A DNA stretch of 37,041 nt from Legionellaceae bacterium. Lineage in GTDB: Bacteria; Pseudomonadota; Gammaproteobacteria; Legionellales; Legionellaceae. The translations under genes and the position numbers were made by a program. Position 1 is the first letter of the stretch. Each line of letters starts with the position of its first letter. The DNA is taken from the NCBI GenBank assembly GCA_011087865.1, contig JAALKW010000004.1:35219-72259 (forward strand), in the 5' to 3' direction. Of this stretch, positions 27,601 through 35,125 are shown in pieces. The notes beneath the pieces are model-generated. The model saw only the letters and a list, made by a program, of their open reading frames with translations. It had not been told where the DNA came from and ran no database searches.

Positions 27601-30531
27601 GAGTAATGCTAAAAAGTTATCACTCTCTTTTATTTCATGCCGAACGACCAAGGTGTTTACAAAGAAACCACATAGCTTCGTCAGATTTTCAGTCTGTCTT
27701 CCATTAACGGGAATACCGATTGAAAAGTTATCTTGTCTTGCATATCGATGTAATAAAACAGCCAAACCTGACAAAAGTACGGTAAACAGCGTTGTCCCCA
27801 TGCGCTGACTGAGCGCACGCAATTTTTGAGTTAAATGCTCGTCAAATGAAAAATAAACGTTATCTCCATCATGCTTTTCAATCAGGGGGCGTGTATAGGT
27901 TGTCGGCAAATTTAAAGGCGTTAAGTCGGCCAATTGCTTTTTCCAATAGGTCAAATATTTTTCAGAGGAAGCGGTCTGTAATACGTCAACTTGTGCCTGA
28001 CAGTACTGCGTATATTGATAATCAATCGTTTTGAAAGCTGGTGTTTTATCGTTTAGATAAGCCTTGTAGGCCACACTTAATTCGCTTAATAATAATCGAA
28101 TTGACCAACCATCGGTTATAATATGATGCTGGTTTATTAATAAAACATGATTTTTTTCATCTATTTTAAATAAAATAAATCGTGCCAGTGTATCGGTATA
28201 TAAATCAAATAATTGATGTGCTGCTTCTCTTAAACGCACTTTTAAGTGCGCTTCTTCTATATTAATCACATCTAATTTAAAAGCTATATGATCACGCACG
28301 AACTGTTTTGGCACGCCTTTAAGGTCTAATTTAAAGCCTAAACGCAATGCTTCATGACGTAAGCATAATAGATTAATACTTTTTTCAAGTGCTGAGTAAT
28401 TTAAGGCGCCATCTAAACGTAGTGCATGTGGCACATGATAAATACCTGGTTCATATTGCTCTAAAAACCAAAATCTAAGTTGTGCCGAAGATAGTGGTGA
28501 AGACACTGGGGAACTCATATTTTGAGACGCACAGGACTGCAATGATTCCAAATGGCGTAATAAATCAACCGCTTTTGGATAATGAAACAGGGCTTGGTTA
28601 GAGCACTCAAGCTTAAATTGATTTTTCAATGACAGCATCACCTGGTTGGCTGAAAGAGAATCGCCTCCCAACTCAAAAAAATCATCATTCAAGGTAACAT
28701 GCGCTAAACCTAAGTATTTTTTCCAGGCCTGAAGTAGCAAAGTTTCTAAATTTAAAGCTTTTGATTCATCCGTGTTATGGGTTAAATCAGGAACTGCTCT
28801 TAAACCATTTGAATCAACCCAATGCCTTGTCATATCAAATGGATACGTTGGTAAAGGCATATGCCGACCAGACTTTGCATGACAAAGCGATTGTTCAAAA
28901 TCAACTGCCTCGCCCATAAGCCAGGCTTGTATGGTCGCAAGATATGATTCACCTAATATAGAAGGCAACACATCCGCTGCTTGTAAATAAAATGCGCTTT
29001 CATCACATATTTCAGTGATATTTCGGGCAACAAGCACACCCCGGTGCTCAAAAGCAATACGCCCAAATTGATGGGTATATGCAACATCATCTAAATTCGT
29101 GTCTGGGGCATTTTTTAAATAGGCCAGTAATTGTGATTTTTGACATGCTAGTGCTGATTCTGTCTTGGCCGACAATGGAATAACCTGCCAATCGGCATTA
29201 TTTTCTATTGTTTTTGTAGGTACATCGGGTGCCTCTTCGAGCACCACATGTGCATTTGTTCCACCAATACCAAACGAACTAACCCCTGCACGCCTCGGTA
29301 CATCGACCTGACGTTCCCATCGGCTCAGTTTGTTTTGTATATAAAACGGGCTACTTGTTAAGTCAATTTGATGGTTTAAGCTTTCAAAATGTAATGTTGC
29401 TGGAAGCGTTTCATAATATAAACTCAAGGCGACCTTAATCAGTCCTGCAACCCCTGCAGCTGCATCCAAATGGCCAATGTTAGTTTTAACAGAACCCAGT
29501 GCACAATAAGGATTGGCTATATCTTTTAGATCAAATCCATCCATTAATCCTTGAAGCTCTATGGGATCTCCTTGTTTCGTCCCCGTTCCATGTGTCTCAA
29601 TATAAGTCACAGTTTGAGGGTCTACATCAGCCATGGCTTGTGCTTCTGCAATCACGGAAGCTTGTCCCTCGGCACTCGGCGCTGTATATCCAATTTTATT
29701 AGCGCCATCATTGTTTAAAGCAAATCCCTTAATCACAGCATAAATATGATCTTCATCTGCAATGGCATCTTCAAGGCGTCTTAAAACAACAACACCAACA
29801 CCATTTCCAGGCACCGTACCTTCTGCTTGCTCATCAAATGCTCGACAATGCCCATCAGGGGATAAAATCATGCCTTCCCGATATAAATAGCCAGATTGAA
29901 CCGGCATATCAATGGTCGCGGCACCAGCGAGAACCATATCACTCTGATAATTTATCAAGCTTTGGCAGCCTTCAGACACAGCAATAAGAGACGTTGAACA
30001 CCCTGCCTGAATCGTATAACTCGGCCCTGTAAAATTAAATTTATAAGCAGCACGCGTACTTAAAAAATCACTTCCATTATTGAGATTTAATTGAAAGGGA
30101 CTCACGGAGGTTTCAATGTCTTGATTATTCAATAAATTCTGTAAGTAATAGCTATTTAAATTAAACCCTGATGTTCCTGCAAAAATACTAATCCGCCCTA
30201 CTTTTTCTTCAGTGCAGTATCCAGCATTTTCAAGGGCCTCCCAACAACAGGTTAGGAAAAAGCGATGCTGAGGATCCATTGTTTCTGCATCTCGTGGTGA
30301 AATACCAAAAAATGCAGCATCAAAATAAGGCACGTCATCCAGCGAACCTTTCGCTTTGACATAATCTGGGTTATCCAACAGATCAGGTAGAATACCTTCT
30401 TTAATTAATTCTTGATCAGAAAAAAAACGTATTGTTTCTTGGCCTTGTATCAGGTTTTCCCAAAACGCTTGTATCGTTTTAGCACCAGGGAACCGACATC
30501 CCATACCAATAATTGCAATTTCATGACTCAT
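21670..30531 (-). CDS. Hybrid PKS-NRPS: KS, carrier, C, A(Gly?), PCP, KS, AT, ACP, TE
   Basis: The 2953-aa megasynthase can be read by motif. KS1 1-435 (Cys178, His314, His354); linker 450-575 with no AT; carrier 590-665 (Ser625 in LGGDSL); C domain 675-1110 (HHIITDG at 802-808); A domain 1125-1620 (LFTSGSTG, NVYGPTE, Lys1617); PCP about 1640-1708 (Ser1674); KS2 1735-2160 (Cys1906, His2042, His2082); AT 2245-2545 (GHSLGEY with Ser2349, HAFH at 2445-2448, which indicates malonyl-CoA); ACP 2625-2695 (Ser2660); TE 2705-2950 (GWSFGG Ser2788, Asp2815, His2926). No KR, DH, ER or methyltransferase is visible. By hand alignment the A-domain pocket reads DILALGVIWK, close to the known glycine code DILQLGLIWK. 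It lies 27 nt after the initiating NRPS gene. Confidence 0.95.
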   Translation of the reverse strand: MSHEIAIIGMGCRFPGAKTIQAFWENLIQGQETIRFFSDQELIKEGILPDLLDNPDYVKAKGSLDDVPYFDAAFFGISPRDAETMDPQHRFFLTCCWEALENAGYCTEEKVGRISIFAGTSGFNLNSYYLQNLLNNQDIETSVSPFQLNLNNGSDFLSTRAAYKFNFTGPSYTIQAGCSTSLIAVSEGCQSLINYQSDMVLAGAATIDMPVQSGYLYREGMILSPDGHCRAFDEQAEGTVPGNGVGVVVLRRLEDAIADEDHIYAVIKGFALNNDGANKIGYTAPSAEGQASVIAEAQAMADVDPQTVTYIETHGTGTKQGDPIELQGLMDGFDLKDIANPYCALGSVKTNIGHLDAAAGVAGLIKVALSLYYETLPATLHFESLNHQIDLTSSPFYIQNKLSRWERQVDVPRRAGVSSFGIGGTNAHVVLEEAPDVPTKTIENNADWQVIPLSAKTESALACQKSQLLAYLKNAPDTNLDDVAYTHQFGRIAFEHRGVLVARNITEICDESAFYLQAADVLPSILGESYLATIQAWLMGEAVDFEQSLCHAKSGRHMPLPTYPFDMTRHWVDSNGLRAVPDLTHNTDESKALNLETLLLQAWKKYLGLAHVTLNDDFFELGGDSLSANQVMLSLKNQFKLECSNQALFHYPKAVDLLRHLESLQSCASQNMSSPVSSPLSSAQLRFWFLEQYEPGIYHVPHALRLDGALNYSALEKSINLLCLRHEALRLGFKLDLKGVPKQFVRDHIAFKLDVINIEEAHLKVRLREAAHQLFDLYTDTLARFILFKIDEKNHVLLINQHHIITDGWSIRLLLSELSVAYKAYLNDKTPAFKTIDYQYTQYCQAQVDVLQTASSEKYLTYWKKQLADLTPLNLPTTYTRPLIEKHDGDNVYFSFDEHLTQKLRALSQRMGTTLFTVLLSGLAVLLHRYARQDNFSIGIPVNGRQTENLTKLCGFFVNTLVVRHEIKESDNFLALLKQTKHTCLAAYEHQEVPFEQLLEALDQSRDVSRHPLFQVMFIFQNLEDYHALNLEAINTSVIPNEYHVAQMDLTFHLSETPRAINARIEYNTQLFSGRYIKQMTEHLKCLLDAIVLDPNQKIATYDLLMKEERKQLLFDWNDATVSTHHKTTLPQLFEANVLKTPDAIAVVFEQESWTYEILNQKANQLAHTLLPHIGHIERPLVGICVERNLNMLVGLLGILKAGAAYVPLDLSLPDERCRIILEEAGITVLVSDNAVIAQRPVLHNQVERMINLDVLSHASKENLTLPHFTKDSLAYVLFTSGSTGRPKGVMVRHRNVLNILLDVISRLEMGAQDRFVALSSYAFDISALELFSPLLAGATLEIAPHAMTKDPEQLATLLRRYPDSFIQATPTTFRMLTEVLSNTTLGIKVLVGGEALTEDLAKRLLAISKQVWNVYGPTETTIWSTYNPIQKASDFSNIGKGFANTTCYILDNALNPMPEGVPGDLYIGGEGLAVGYLNQPDLTKSVFIPHPFSSSDALIYKTGDIARWCEHGTLEYIGRADSQVKVRGHRVELKEVEFSLNKVSYIKQAVCLFSKINGESQLLAYYVANPEQQAHSLPELVLAGHIRDELLGYVLDYMVPTYFVRLDKFPLTVSGKINYKALPAPATQQNIAFETAVLPETAIEKIIAEIWCDVLKCQVVDVDSSFFVLGGNSILMTQVHARLSRHGYEINLVDHFQYPSVRALARFLSGESDSKTPLMLSSQASQASAPNSDDIAVVGMAGRFPGADNLSDYWSNLCEEKESISRFSDEEMREDGVKDEVFNNKKYVNASGVLEHARSFDAAFFNYSANEAKILNPQHRIFLECAWEALEDAAYAPSSYSGSIGVFAGSSSDAYLYEHLLQDESITEKFSDFELMISNSKDQLSTRVSHALGLTGPSVNVQTACSTSLVAVHLACQSLLNNECTMAIAGAEAIQARQKTGYLYREGMILSPDGHCRAFDAEAKGTVGGNGVGAVVLKRYEDAVADGDRIDAIIKGTAINNDGNLKVGFTAPSIPRQKEVITEALEKAGLSAEYIQYIETHGTGTLLGDPIEISALTQAFRQNTLNNHFCAIGSVKPNIGHLDAAAGIAGLIKTILSLKHQRLPASLHFKTQNPNINFSKTPFFVNKKTGAWPNKALKKRAGVSSFGIGGTNAHLILEEAPEITSQSEGFSEAKDILFCLSAKSATALDEKLVQLDAYLKMHPQVSPRDVMYTLWVGREKFKYRQAVVLQSGGFDLNRNAVLSSSTHKVAFLFSGQGEQHVNMGRTLYETSFVYRDWIDRGALEIQAAIDIDILQVLYVHPSTGAIASAEQELKQTLYTQPALFITEYALAKHWLALGVQPDIMIGHSLGEYVAACLAGVFSFSDAIRLVCARATLMQALPSGKMLAVFASYQTIQLILPASISIAAINADDLCVISGVSNEIDALQRRLLQDSISSKLLDTSHAFHSVMMEPMLQDFETVLRDITLHVPKKAFISNLTGQKITDEEAIDVMYWIKHLRETVDFNQGIREVGRYADVLLEIGPGQTLTRLTMRTLTKKDCLSIPSFPSIIDAVAQLWMHGVPVDVSALFDKKVAYRRVALPTYPFEKKSYFVYSKAQKQTQTTASNTQPPAKPSTNNVAVNHLSSVQDVEALLMTAWKDVLGSVPKDTLCHFSDLGGHSLLAVQLVSRMADIFNVQLPVSWVLTHPSIKAQTAYFKTHHLHYNPIVQFNQNAGGMPLVLIHPGHAGAEVYADLADLLLPEYQLFAVESYHLYHTDAPLQSIEALAEHYLHEIKKILPKGPYYLGGWSFGGTVAYEIAQHMLACGDEVSHVWLLDSFVFDEKTCADEAALDVLLYPLENEPTFQQLPLNYQKKLSQVYTLELEMLKAYRAKPYAGEITLFNANQLPANHRVLSLEETTLLHQLKYKNNYWSTHLKQFQEVLLETNHYDMMKAPHIMSVVQHLKQVISAEVLHH

Positions 30532-30558
30532 AAAAAACCCAAATAAATATAATTTATA

Positions 30559-33500
30559 TTAACGCGTGACAGCCCGTCTTTTCATTGCTCTTTCTTGCGC
30601 TTTTGATAGACGTACTTGATTGTTTTGTTCTTTTTTATTCTGATTATTTGAAAAATAATTCGCTAAATCTCGCACGGTGGTTTGCGTAAACAAAATATTG
30701 AGCGCGATTTTTTTCTTGAGAAGCTTTTCTAATCGTTGGTGTAATTGCATTAATAACAATGAATTACCTCCCACATCAAAAAAATTATCGTTTAGACCAA
30801 TACATGCTAAAGACAAGACATCCTGCCATATATTTAAAATATTTAGCTCTAAATCCGTTTGAGCTGCATTCTCTTTTTCGGGTGACTTCGAGCTATTTAG
30901 ATCTAATTTATCTGTTGCTTCAGGTTTAGGTAAGATTTCTAGATTGATTTTTCCATTGGATGTCAAAGGAATACTTTTTAATTCGACCAAAAACGTGGGT
31001 AACATATAGCTTGGGAGTTGCTCTCTTAAATAAGAAGATAGCGCTTGCTTTGAAAGGGTTGTATTAGATTTTTCAAGCACATAATAAGCAACTAACCAAC
31101 GTCCATCTGTCCCTTGTTCATTCAATTGAACTTTAAGGGTCACGAGTGCTTGTCTAATGCCAGGATAAGCCAGTAGAACGGATTCTATTGCTTCAGGTTC
31201 AACCCGATACCCACGTAATTTAATTTGTTTATCGATACGTCCTAATAGCTGTATCGAGCCATTGGGTAAATAGCATGCTAAATCACCCGTTCGATATAAA
31301 ATACCATGATGAAGGTTATTGTTTGAATTCAGATCTAAATTTAAATCCGAAGGTGAAAATGGATTCAAAAGAAAGTTTTTTTGAGTGATTTCAGGCTGGT
31401 TTAAGTAACCCTTTGCCACACCCGGACCACTAATATAAAGCTCGCCAATCATGCCAAAAGGCAAAAGTTCCTGCATGGCATCTAAGACGTAGCATGCGAC
31501 GCCTCGAATAGGTCTTCCTATAGGAATAGGTTGCTGGGTGTCGAGCAAGTCTGAAATAACATGGTGTGTTGAAAACGTTGTACACTCCGTTGGCCCATAA
31601 CCATTGGTTATAGTAAATTGATTATTTCCATTGGTTTGCTCATGTTGAATCACTTGGTTGACTAATTGAGGCTTTGCTGGCTCACCACCAACATATAGGC
31701 TTCTCAGGGTAGAAAAAACGGAAGGATCGACACTCGCTATTTCATTAAATAAACCAGCGGTTAAATATAACAAAGTAATACGATGTGTTGCTATAAATTG
31801 TTTTAATTTGGAGGGCTCTAATAAGCATTTTCTATTGAGGACATAAGACGCTCCCCCATTCAACAATGCCCCCCAAATTTCAAAGGTAGAAGCATCAAAG
31901 ATTAATTTTGATGCCTGTATCACACGATCTGAAGGTTGAATGGTGACATAATTAGTCTTTTTAACTAAATTCAGAATCCCTCTATGTGTGACTTTAACAC
32001 CTTTGGGTTGACCTGTTGTTCCAGAGGTATACATCACATAAGCTAAATCAGTCGCCGCATCTTCAGCCTCTTCTTTTTTATTCTGGTTCTTAATCAGCAA
32101 TAGATTTAGGTTTAGATCTAGATTTAAATCTGGATCTAAATTAATCGTTTCGATAAAAGAGACAACCGGTGCATTGCAAAGCAATAAAGAAACGCCTGCG
32201 TCTTCGAGCATAAATTTTACGCGTAACTTTGAATCTTCTGCGTCTAGTGGCAAAAATGCTGCCCCAACTTTTAAAACAGCAAGAAAAGCAATGTAAACCT
32301 CAAACCCTGGCTCGCAGCATACACCAATCACTGAACCTACCAATGATTGATGTTGTGCACGCATCGAGATTTGATATGCTAGCTGATTGGCTTTTTGATT
32401 TAACTCAGCATAAGTCAGATACTGGTCTGAAAACCAAATGGCAGGATGCTCTGGTTGGCTTAATGCATAAGCTTCAAATTCCTGATGAATGGTTTGGTTT
32501 GAAATAGACTGATTTTTTGTCCGACAAGCAGCGGTTGATAATGCCAAAAGCGCTTTGCGTGACTCAGGGCTTATCAAGGATAATGCTGAAATCTGTATAT
32601 CATCCATATCCATAATAGCATTTAACAATGCACCCAAATGATTGGGTATATCGTTCGAAACATTATTTAGCCCAAGCAAATCTAGGTTTTCATCAACCCA
32701 GAAAGTCATTTTTGAACCATCTGATGCAATCTCACAAACAAACGGCGTATGGATTAAAGCAGTTAAACCAGTTAAATCAGTTGAATCTGTTAAATCCGTA
32801 CGCAGACCTGCGTCACTGATAACAACGCCACAAGATACAGATGAGAAGTTGACTGAAAGATCAGGATAACGTGTGAAAATATCACTGAGACAGCCATCCT
32901 GCTTTTCCAAAGAAGAATGCTTCTGAAACACCGAATACACAGCTTCTTCGAAAGAGCTGTCGGGATCAAATAATACATCCAGTGGTTTGACAGTTGATAA
33001 CAAAGGTCGAATGACTTCAGGCATATCATCAGGCAATGTTGCGCCCATAAAAACACCAATATGGTGACGCCCCGTTAAACGGTATAAATAAATCAAATAA
33101 ACCGTGAGTAAAACGGTTGATGCTGTTATTTTTTTGGAAAAACGTGTTTCCATATATTCAAGAAATACATCACTGATCTCGACAACTGCCAAAGCATGTC
33201 GAGAGCCTGATTTTTTAGATGCATCTTTCACAGGGTTAGACTGCATATCCGTTAAAACCGTCGGAGAAAAAGTACGGTATTCGTTCACCCAAAAAGCCTC
33301 TGATGATGCAAAGCGGTGACTCACGGATTCAAATATTGCTATGTTTTCCGCGCTTGGTGAAAAAAGGCAGTGGCCTTCTGAAACATGATGCGCTGTTGCT
33401 AAGGCATCAAGAGGCTGTGGTTTTCTATTACAATCAAGCAGTTGCGTAATTAATATATCATAAGTGCTAGTTGCAATTTGCCATTTTTCTTCTGAAACAG

Positions 33501-34290
33501 CAACCACGGTACCTGGTTTTGCATGAGAAACAACTTGTGTTTCTGATATCCCCGTTAATATATATACAGAATTATTAATAATAGATTTTATAGCACTGAG
33601 TCGATTTACATATTGGCCAAATTGTAAGGCTTGAAATACAGTAATAATATGATTTGAAGATTGCGACCAATCCACCCACCCATTTGCAAAAGGCTTTTTA
33701 TAGCGTTCATAATACGTTCGATTATTTAAATCCTGTATTTTTACCTGGACCGTGTTACTGGCTAGCTCATCGATTAATGCTTCAAAACTTGTGCCTGCAT
33801 GCTGATAAGCTTTTAAATTCAAACTCATCGTGGTCTCAGCAGGTGTTACCTGAAAAAACACTTGTTTTAATATATCTCCTGCATCAACAACGTCAGTGAT
33901 TTCATGCCAGGTTACACCATGTGTTTTTTCTTGATTTAAAATAGCCCATGCTGTTGCATGAACACCTGCGTAACGAGGCAATGGCCCATCATGATAATTC
34001 ACAGCACGTTTAATCGGCAGCGATAACCACTGAGGAGATAATATCTGGTGATTTATCACACTAAACAGGTAATCAAACACTTGGTCAAAGCAAAACGAAG
34101 AGGCATCTTTTAAAGTAGAGAAACACCTAATACCCTGTGACGAAGCCCATGTCTGAACATAAGTATCCGAAGAAATAATACAGTGAATTTTATGCCCTCG
34201 TGCTAAAACAGCATCAGCACAAACGGTAAGCAGTGTTGTTTCACCTATAAATATACAACTAAAGGAGGAGCTCCTTTGTAGTGATTCCAT
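30559..34290 (-). CDS. Initiating NRPS: formyltransferase, half C, A, PCP
   Basis: Residues 1-310 match methionyl-tRNA-type formyltransferases: VNYHDGPLPRYAGVHATAWAI with Asn98 and His100, and VVDAGDI with Asp136; the 38-residue Asn-Asp spacing equals that of Fmt. Formylating starter modules are known, e.g. LgrA of linear gramicidin. Residues about 325-585 look like only the second half of a condensation domain; no HHxxxDG is present. The A domain spans 595-1120 (YTSGTTG, NGYGPTE, YRTGD, Lys1114) with hand-read pocket DAFYYGGTFK, closest to aliphatic (valine-like DAFWIGGTFK) codes. The PCP is 1140-1215 (Ser1177 in VGGNSL). The C-terminal tail is basic. AAAAGG lies 7 nt before the ATG. It should supply an N-formyl-aminoacyl starter to KS1 of the next protein. 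Confidence 0.93.
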   Translation of the reverse strand: MESLQRSSSFSCIFIGETTLLTVCADAVLARGHKIHCIISSDTYVQTWASSQGIRCFSTLKDASSFCFDQVFDYLFSVINHQILSPQWLSLPIKRAVNYHDGPLPRYAGVHATAWAILNQEKTHGVTWHEITDVVDAGDILKQVFFQVTPAETTMSLNLKAYQHAGTSFEALIDELASNTVQVKIQDLNNRTYYERYKKPFANGWVDWSQSSNHIITVFQALQFGQYVNRLSAIKSIINNSVYILTGISETQVVSHAKPGTVVAVSEEKWQIATSTYDILITQLLDCNRKPQPLDALATAHHVSEGHCLFSPSAENIAIFESVSHRFASSEAFWVNEYRTFSPTVLTDMQSNPVKDASKKSGSRHALAVVEISDVFLEYMETRFSKKITASTVLLTVYLIYLYRLTGRHHIGVFMGATLPDDMPEVIRPLLSTVKPLDVLFDPDSSFEEAVYSVFQKHSSLEKQDGCLSDIFTRYPDLSVNFSSVSCGVVISDAGLRTDLTDSTDLTGLTALIHTPFVCEIASDGSKMTFWVDENLDLLGLNNVSNDIPNHLGALLNAIMDMDDIQISALSLISPESRKALLALSTAACRTKNQSISNQTIHQEFEAYALSQPEHPAIWFSDQYLTYAELNQKANQLAYQISMRAQHQSLVGSVIGVCCEPGFEVYIAFLAVLKVGAAFLPLDAEDSKLRVKFMLEDAGVSLLLCNAPVVSFIETINLDPDLNLDLNLNLLLIKNQNKKEEAEDAATDLAYVMYTSGTTGQPKGVKVTHRGILNLVKKTNYVTIQPSDRVIQASKLIFDASTFEIWGALLNGGASYVLNRKCLLEPSKLKQFIATHRITLLYLTAGLFNEIASVDPSVFSTLRSLYVGGEPAKPQLVNQVIQHEQTNGNNQFTITNGYGPTECTTFSTHHVISDLLDTQQPIPIGRPIRGVACYVLDAMQELLPFGMIGELYISGPGVAKGYLNQPEITQKNFLLNPFSPSDLNLDLNSNNNLHHGILYRTGDLACYLPNGSIQLLGRIDKQIKLRGYRVEPEAIESVLLAYPGIRQALVTLKVQLNEQGTDGRWLVAYYVLEKSNTTLSKQALSSYLREQLPSYMLPTFLVELKSIPLTSNGKINLEILPKPEATDKLDLNSSKSPEKENAAQTDLELNILNIWQDVLSLACIGLNDNFFDVGGNSLLLMQLHQRLEKLLKKKIALNILFTQTTVRDLANYFSNNQNKKEQNNQVRLSKAQERAMKRRAVTR
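32101..32142. repeat. Hexanucleotide repeat (7 units) inside the A domain
   Basis: Seven successive 6-nt units of the type TAGATT/TAAATC encode residues 717-730 (NLDPDLNLDLNLNL) in the initiating NRPS, in the loop before the A3 motif. A shorter array of the same unit lies at 31330-31347 (DLNLDL, residues 982-987). Confidence 0.9.
32761..32796. repeat. 9-nt tandem repeat (4 units) inside the half C domain
   Basis: AGTTAAACC, AGTTAAATC, AGTTGAATC and TGTTAAATC in a row encode residues 499-510 (DLTDSTDLTGLT) of the initiating NRPS. Confidence 0.88.
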
Positions 34291-34348
34291 TCAAAAACCT
34301 TTTCCTTAAAATGCGATAAAACAATAAGCACCTGAAAATAAAAAACGT

Positions 34349-34354
34349 ATTATA
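34349..34354 (-). promoter_or_regulatory. Candidate -10 box of the NRPS operon
   Basis: TATAAT on the minus strand, about 60 nt before the ATG of the initiating NRPS gene. No good -35 box lies at the right distance, so an activator may be needed, or the true promoter may be elsewhere in the 200-nt divergent gap. Confidence 0.35.
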
Positions 34355-34416
34355 TCCAATAAAATCATAAAGTATAGGTGTTTTTCCAATCTTACTAGGG
34401 TTTACAAACAGTGGGG

Positions 34417-34456
34417 TTCACGTAGACAGTATGAGTTTTTTATAATATATTTCCGC
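34417..34456 (+). promoter_or_regulatory. Candidate promoter of the F-box gene
   Basis: TTCACG (34417-34422) and TATAAT (34441-34446) are 18 nt apart. The -10 region continues as TATAATATATTTCCGC, resembling elements A and B (TATGATATTAT then CGC). Confidence 0.4.
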
Positions 34457-34490
34457 CCAGATTTCACTAAATAAGAATTTAAAATTACCA

Positions 34491-35030
34491 ATGAAATTAA
34501 ACTTCTTTTTTTCTCAACCAAGATCAAAGCCATCGAAAAAAGAAACGCAATTAAACAATCATCGCGTTGATTATATGAAGGCGCTGCCTGATGATGCTTG
34601 GGGTGAAATCGTTAGTTATTTGTCATTTTCAGAGCAATTACAAACAGACAGCGTTAATCAAAGATTACAAGCTATCAATGCGCTGAATATTATCTTTTTA
34701 TCAACAAAAATATCAAAAATAGACACTAGACTTGATATTTTAAAAGCAAAAATTGACCGCAAAGAAAAGCGATTAAACCATAAAGCTACCCCAGATTCAG
34801 CATCACTAGGAGTGTTAGTGATTCATCCAATGGGCGGGTGTAGCATTTCTGGATCTTCTGATACGGAGGTCAGTGCTATTTCAAGATTTTTTATTCATCG
34901 CTCTGTTGCTCGTAAAAAAACAAAAGTGGATGCTTGTGAAGCTGCAAAAAACACGGCAAGCGCTAAAAAAGAAAAACTTTTATTGGATGATCAGGATGTA
35001 ACGGAAAAAATGACTAAAATAAATCTATAA
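34491..35030 (+). CDS. F-box-like protein, candidate host-directed effector
   Basis: Residues 29-65 read MKALPDDAWGEIVSYLSF then EQLQTDSVNQRLQAIN, which fits the eukaryotic F-box pattern (LPxD, hydrophobic IVxYL, then a Ser/Val-Asn helix). In eukaryotes this motif binds SKP1 in SCF ubiquitin ligases; intracellular bacteria such as Legionella deliver F-box effectors into host cells. A charged coiled-coil-like helix follows (about 75-97), then a Gly/Ser-rich middle and a Lys-rich tail. There is no signal peptide and no ribosome site is obvious. I see no partner-recognition repeats (ankyrin, LRR). It stands alone, divergent from the NRPS operon. Confidence 0.65.
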   Translation: MKLNFFFSQPRSKPSKKETQLNNHRVDYMKALPDDAWGEIVSYLSFSEQLQTDSVNQRLQAINALNIIFLSTKISKIDTRLDILKAKIDRKEKRLNHKATPDSASLGVLVIHPMGGCSISGSSDTEVSAISRFFIHRSVARKKTKVDACEAAKNTASAKKEKLLLDDQDVTEKMTKINL

Positions 35031-35125
35031 TTTGTAGCATACTACCGAATAGCGTTTAAATTTTATTTGTGTAATTTAAGCTATATTTAAACATATCATT
35101 TTAAATATAAACGGTGGTTTCGCAT

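Noticed and set aside
34261..34277. Palindrome AAAGGAGGAGCTCCTTT near the NRPS start
   Set aside because: Not a perfect dyad (three extra bases) and lies inside the coding sequence.
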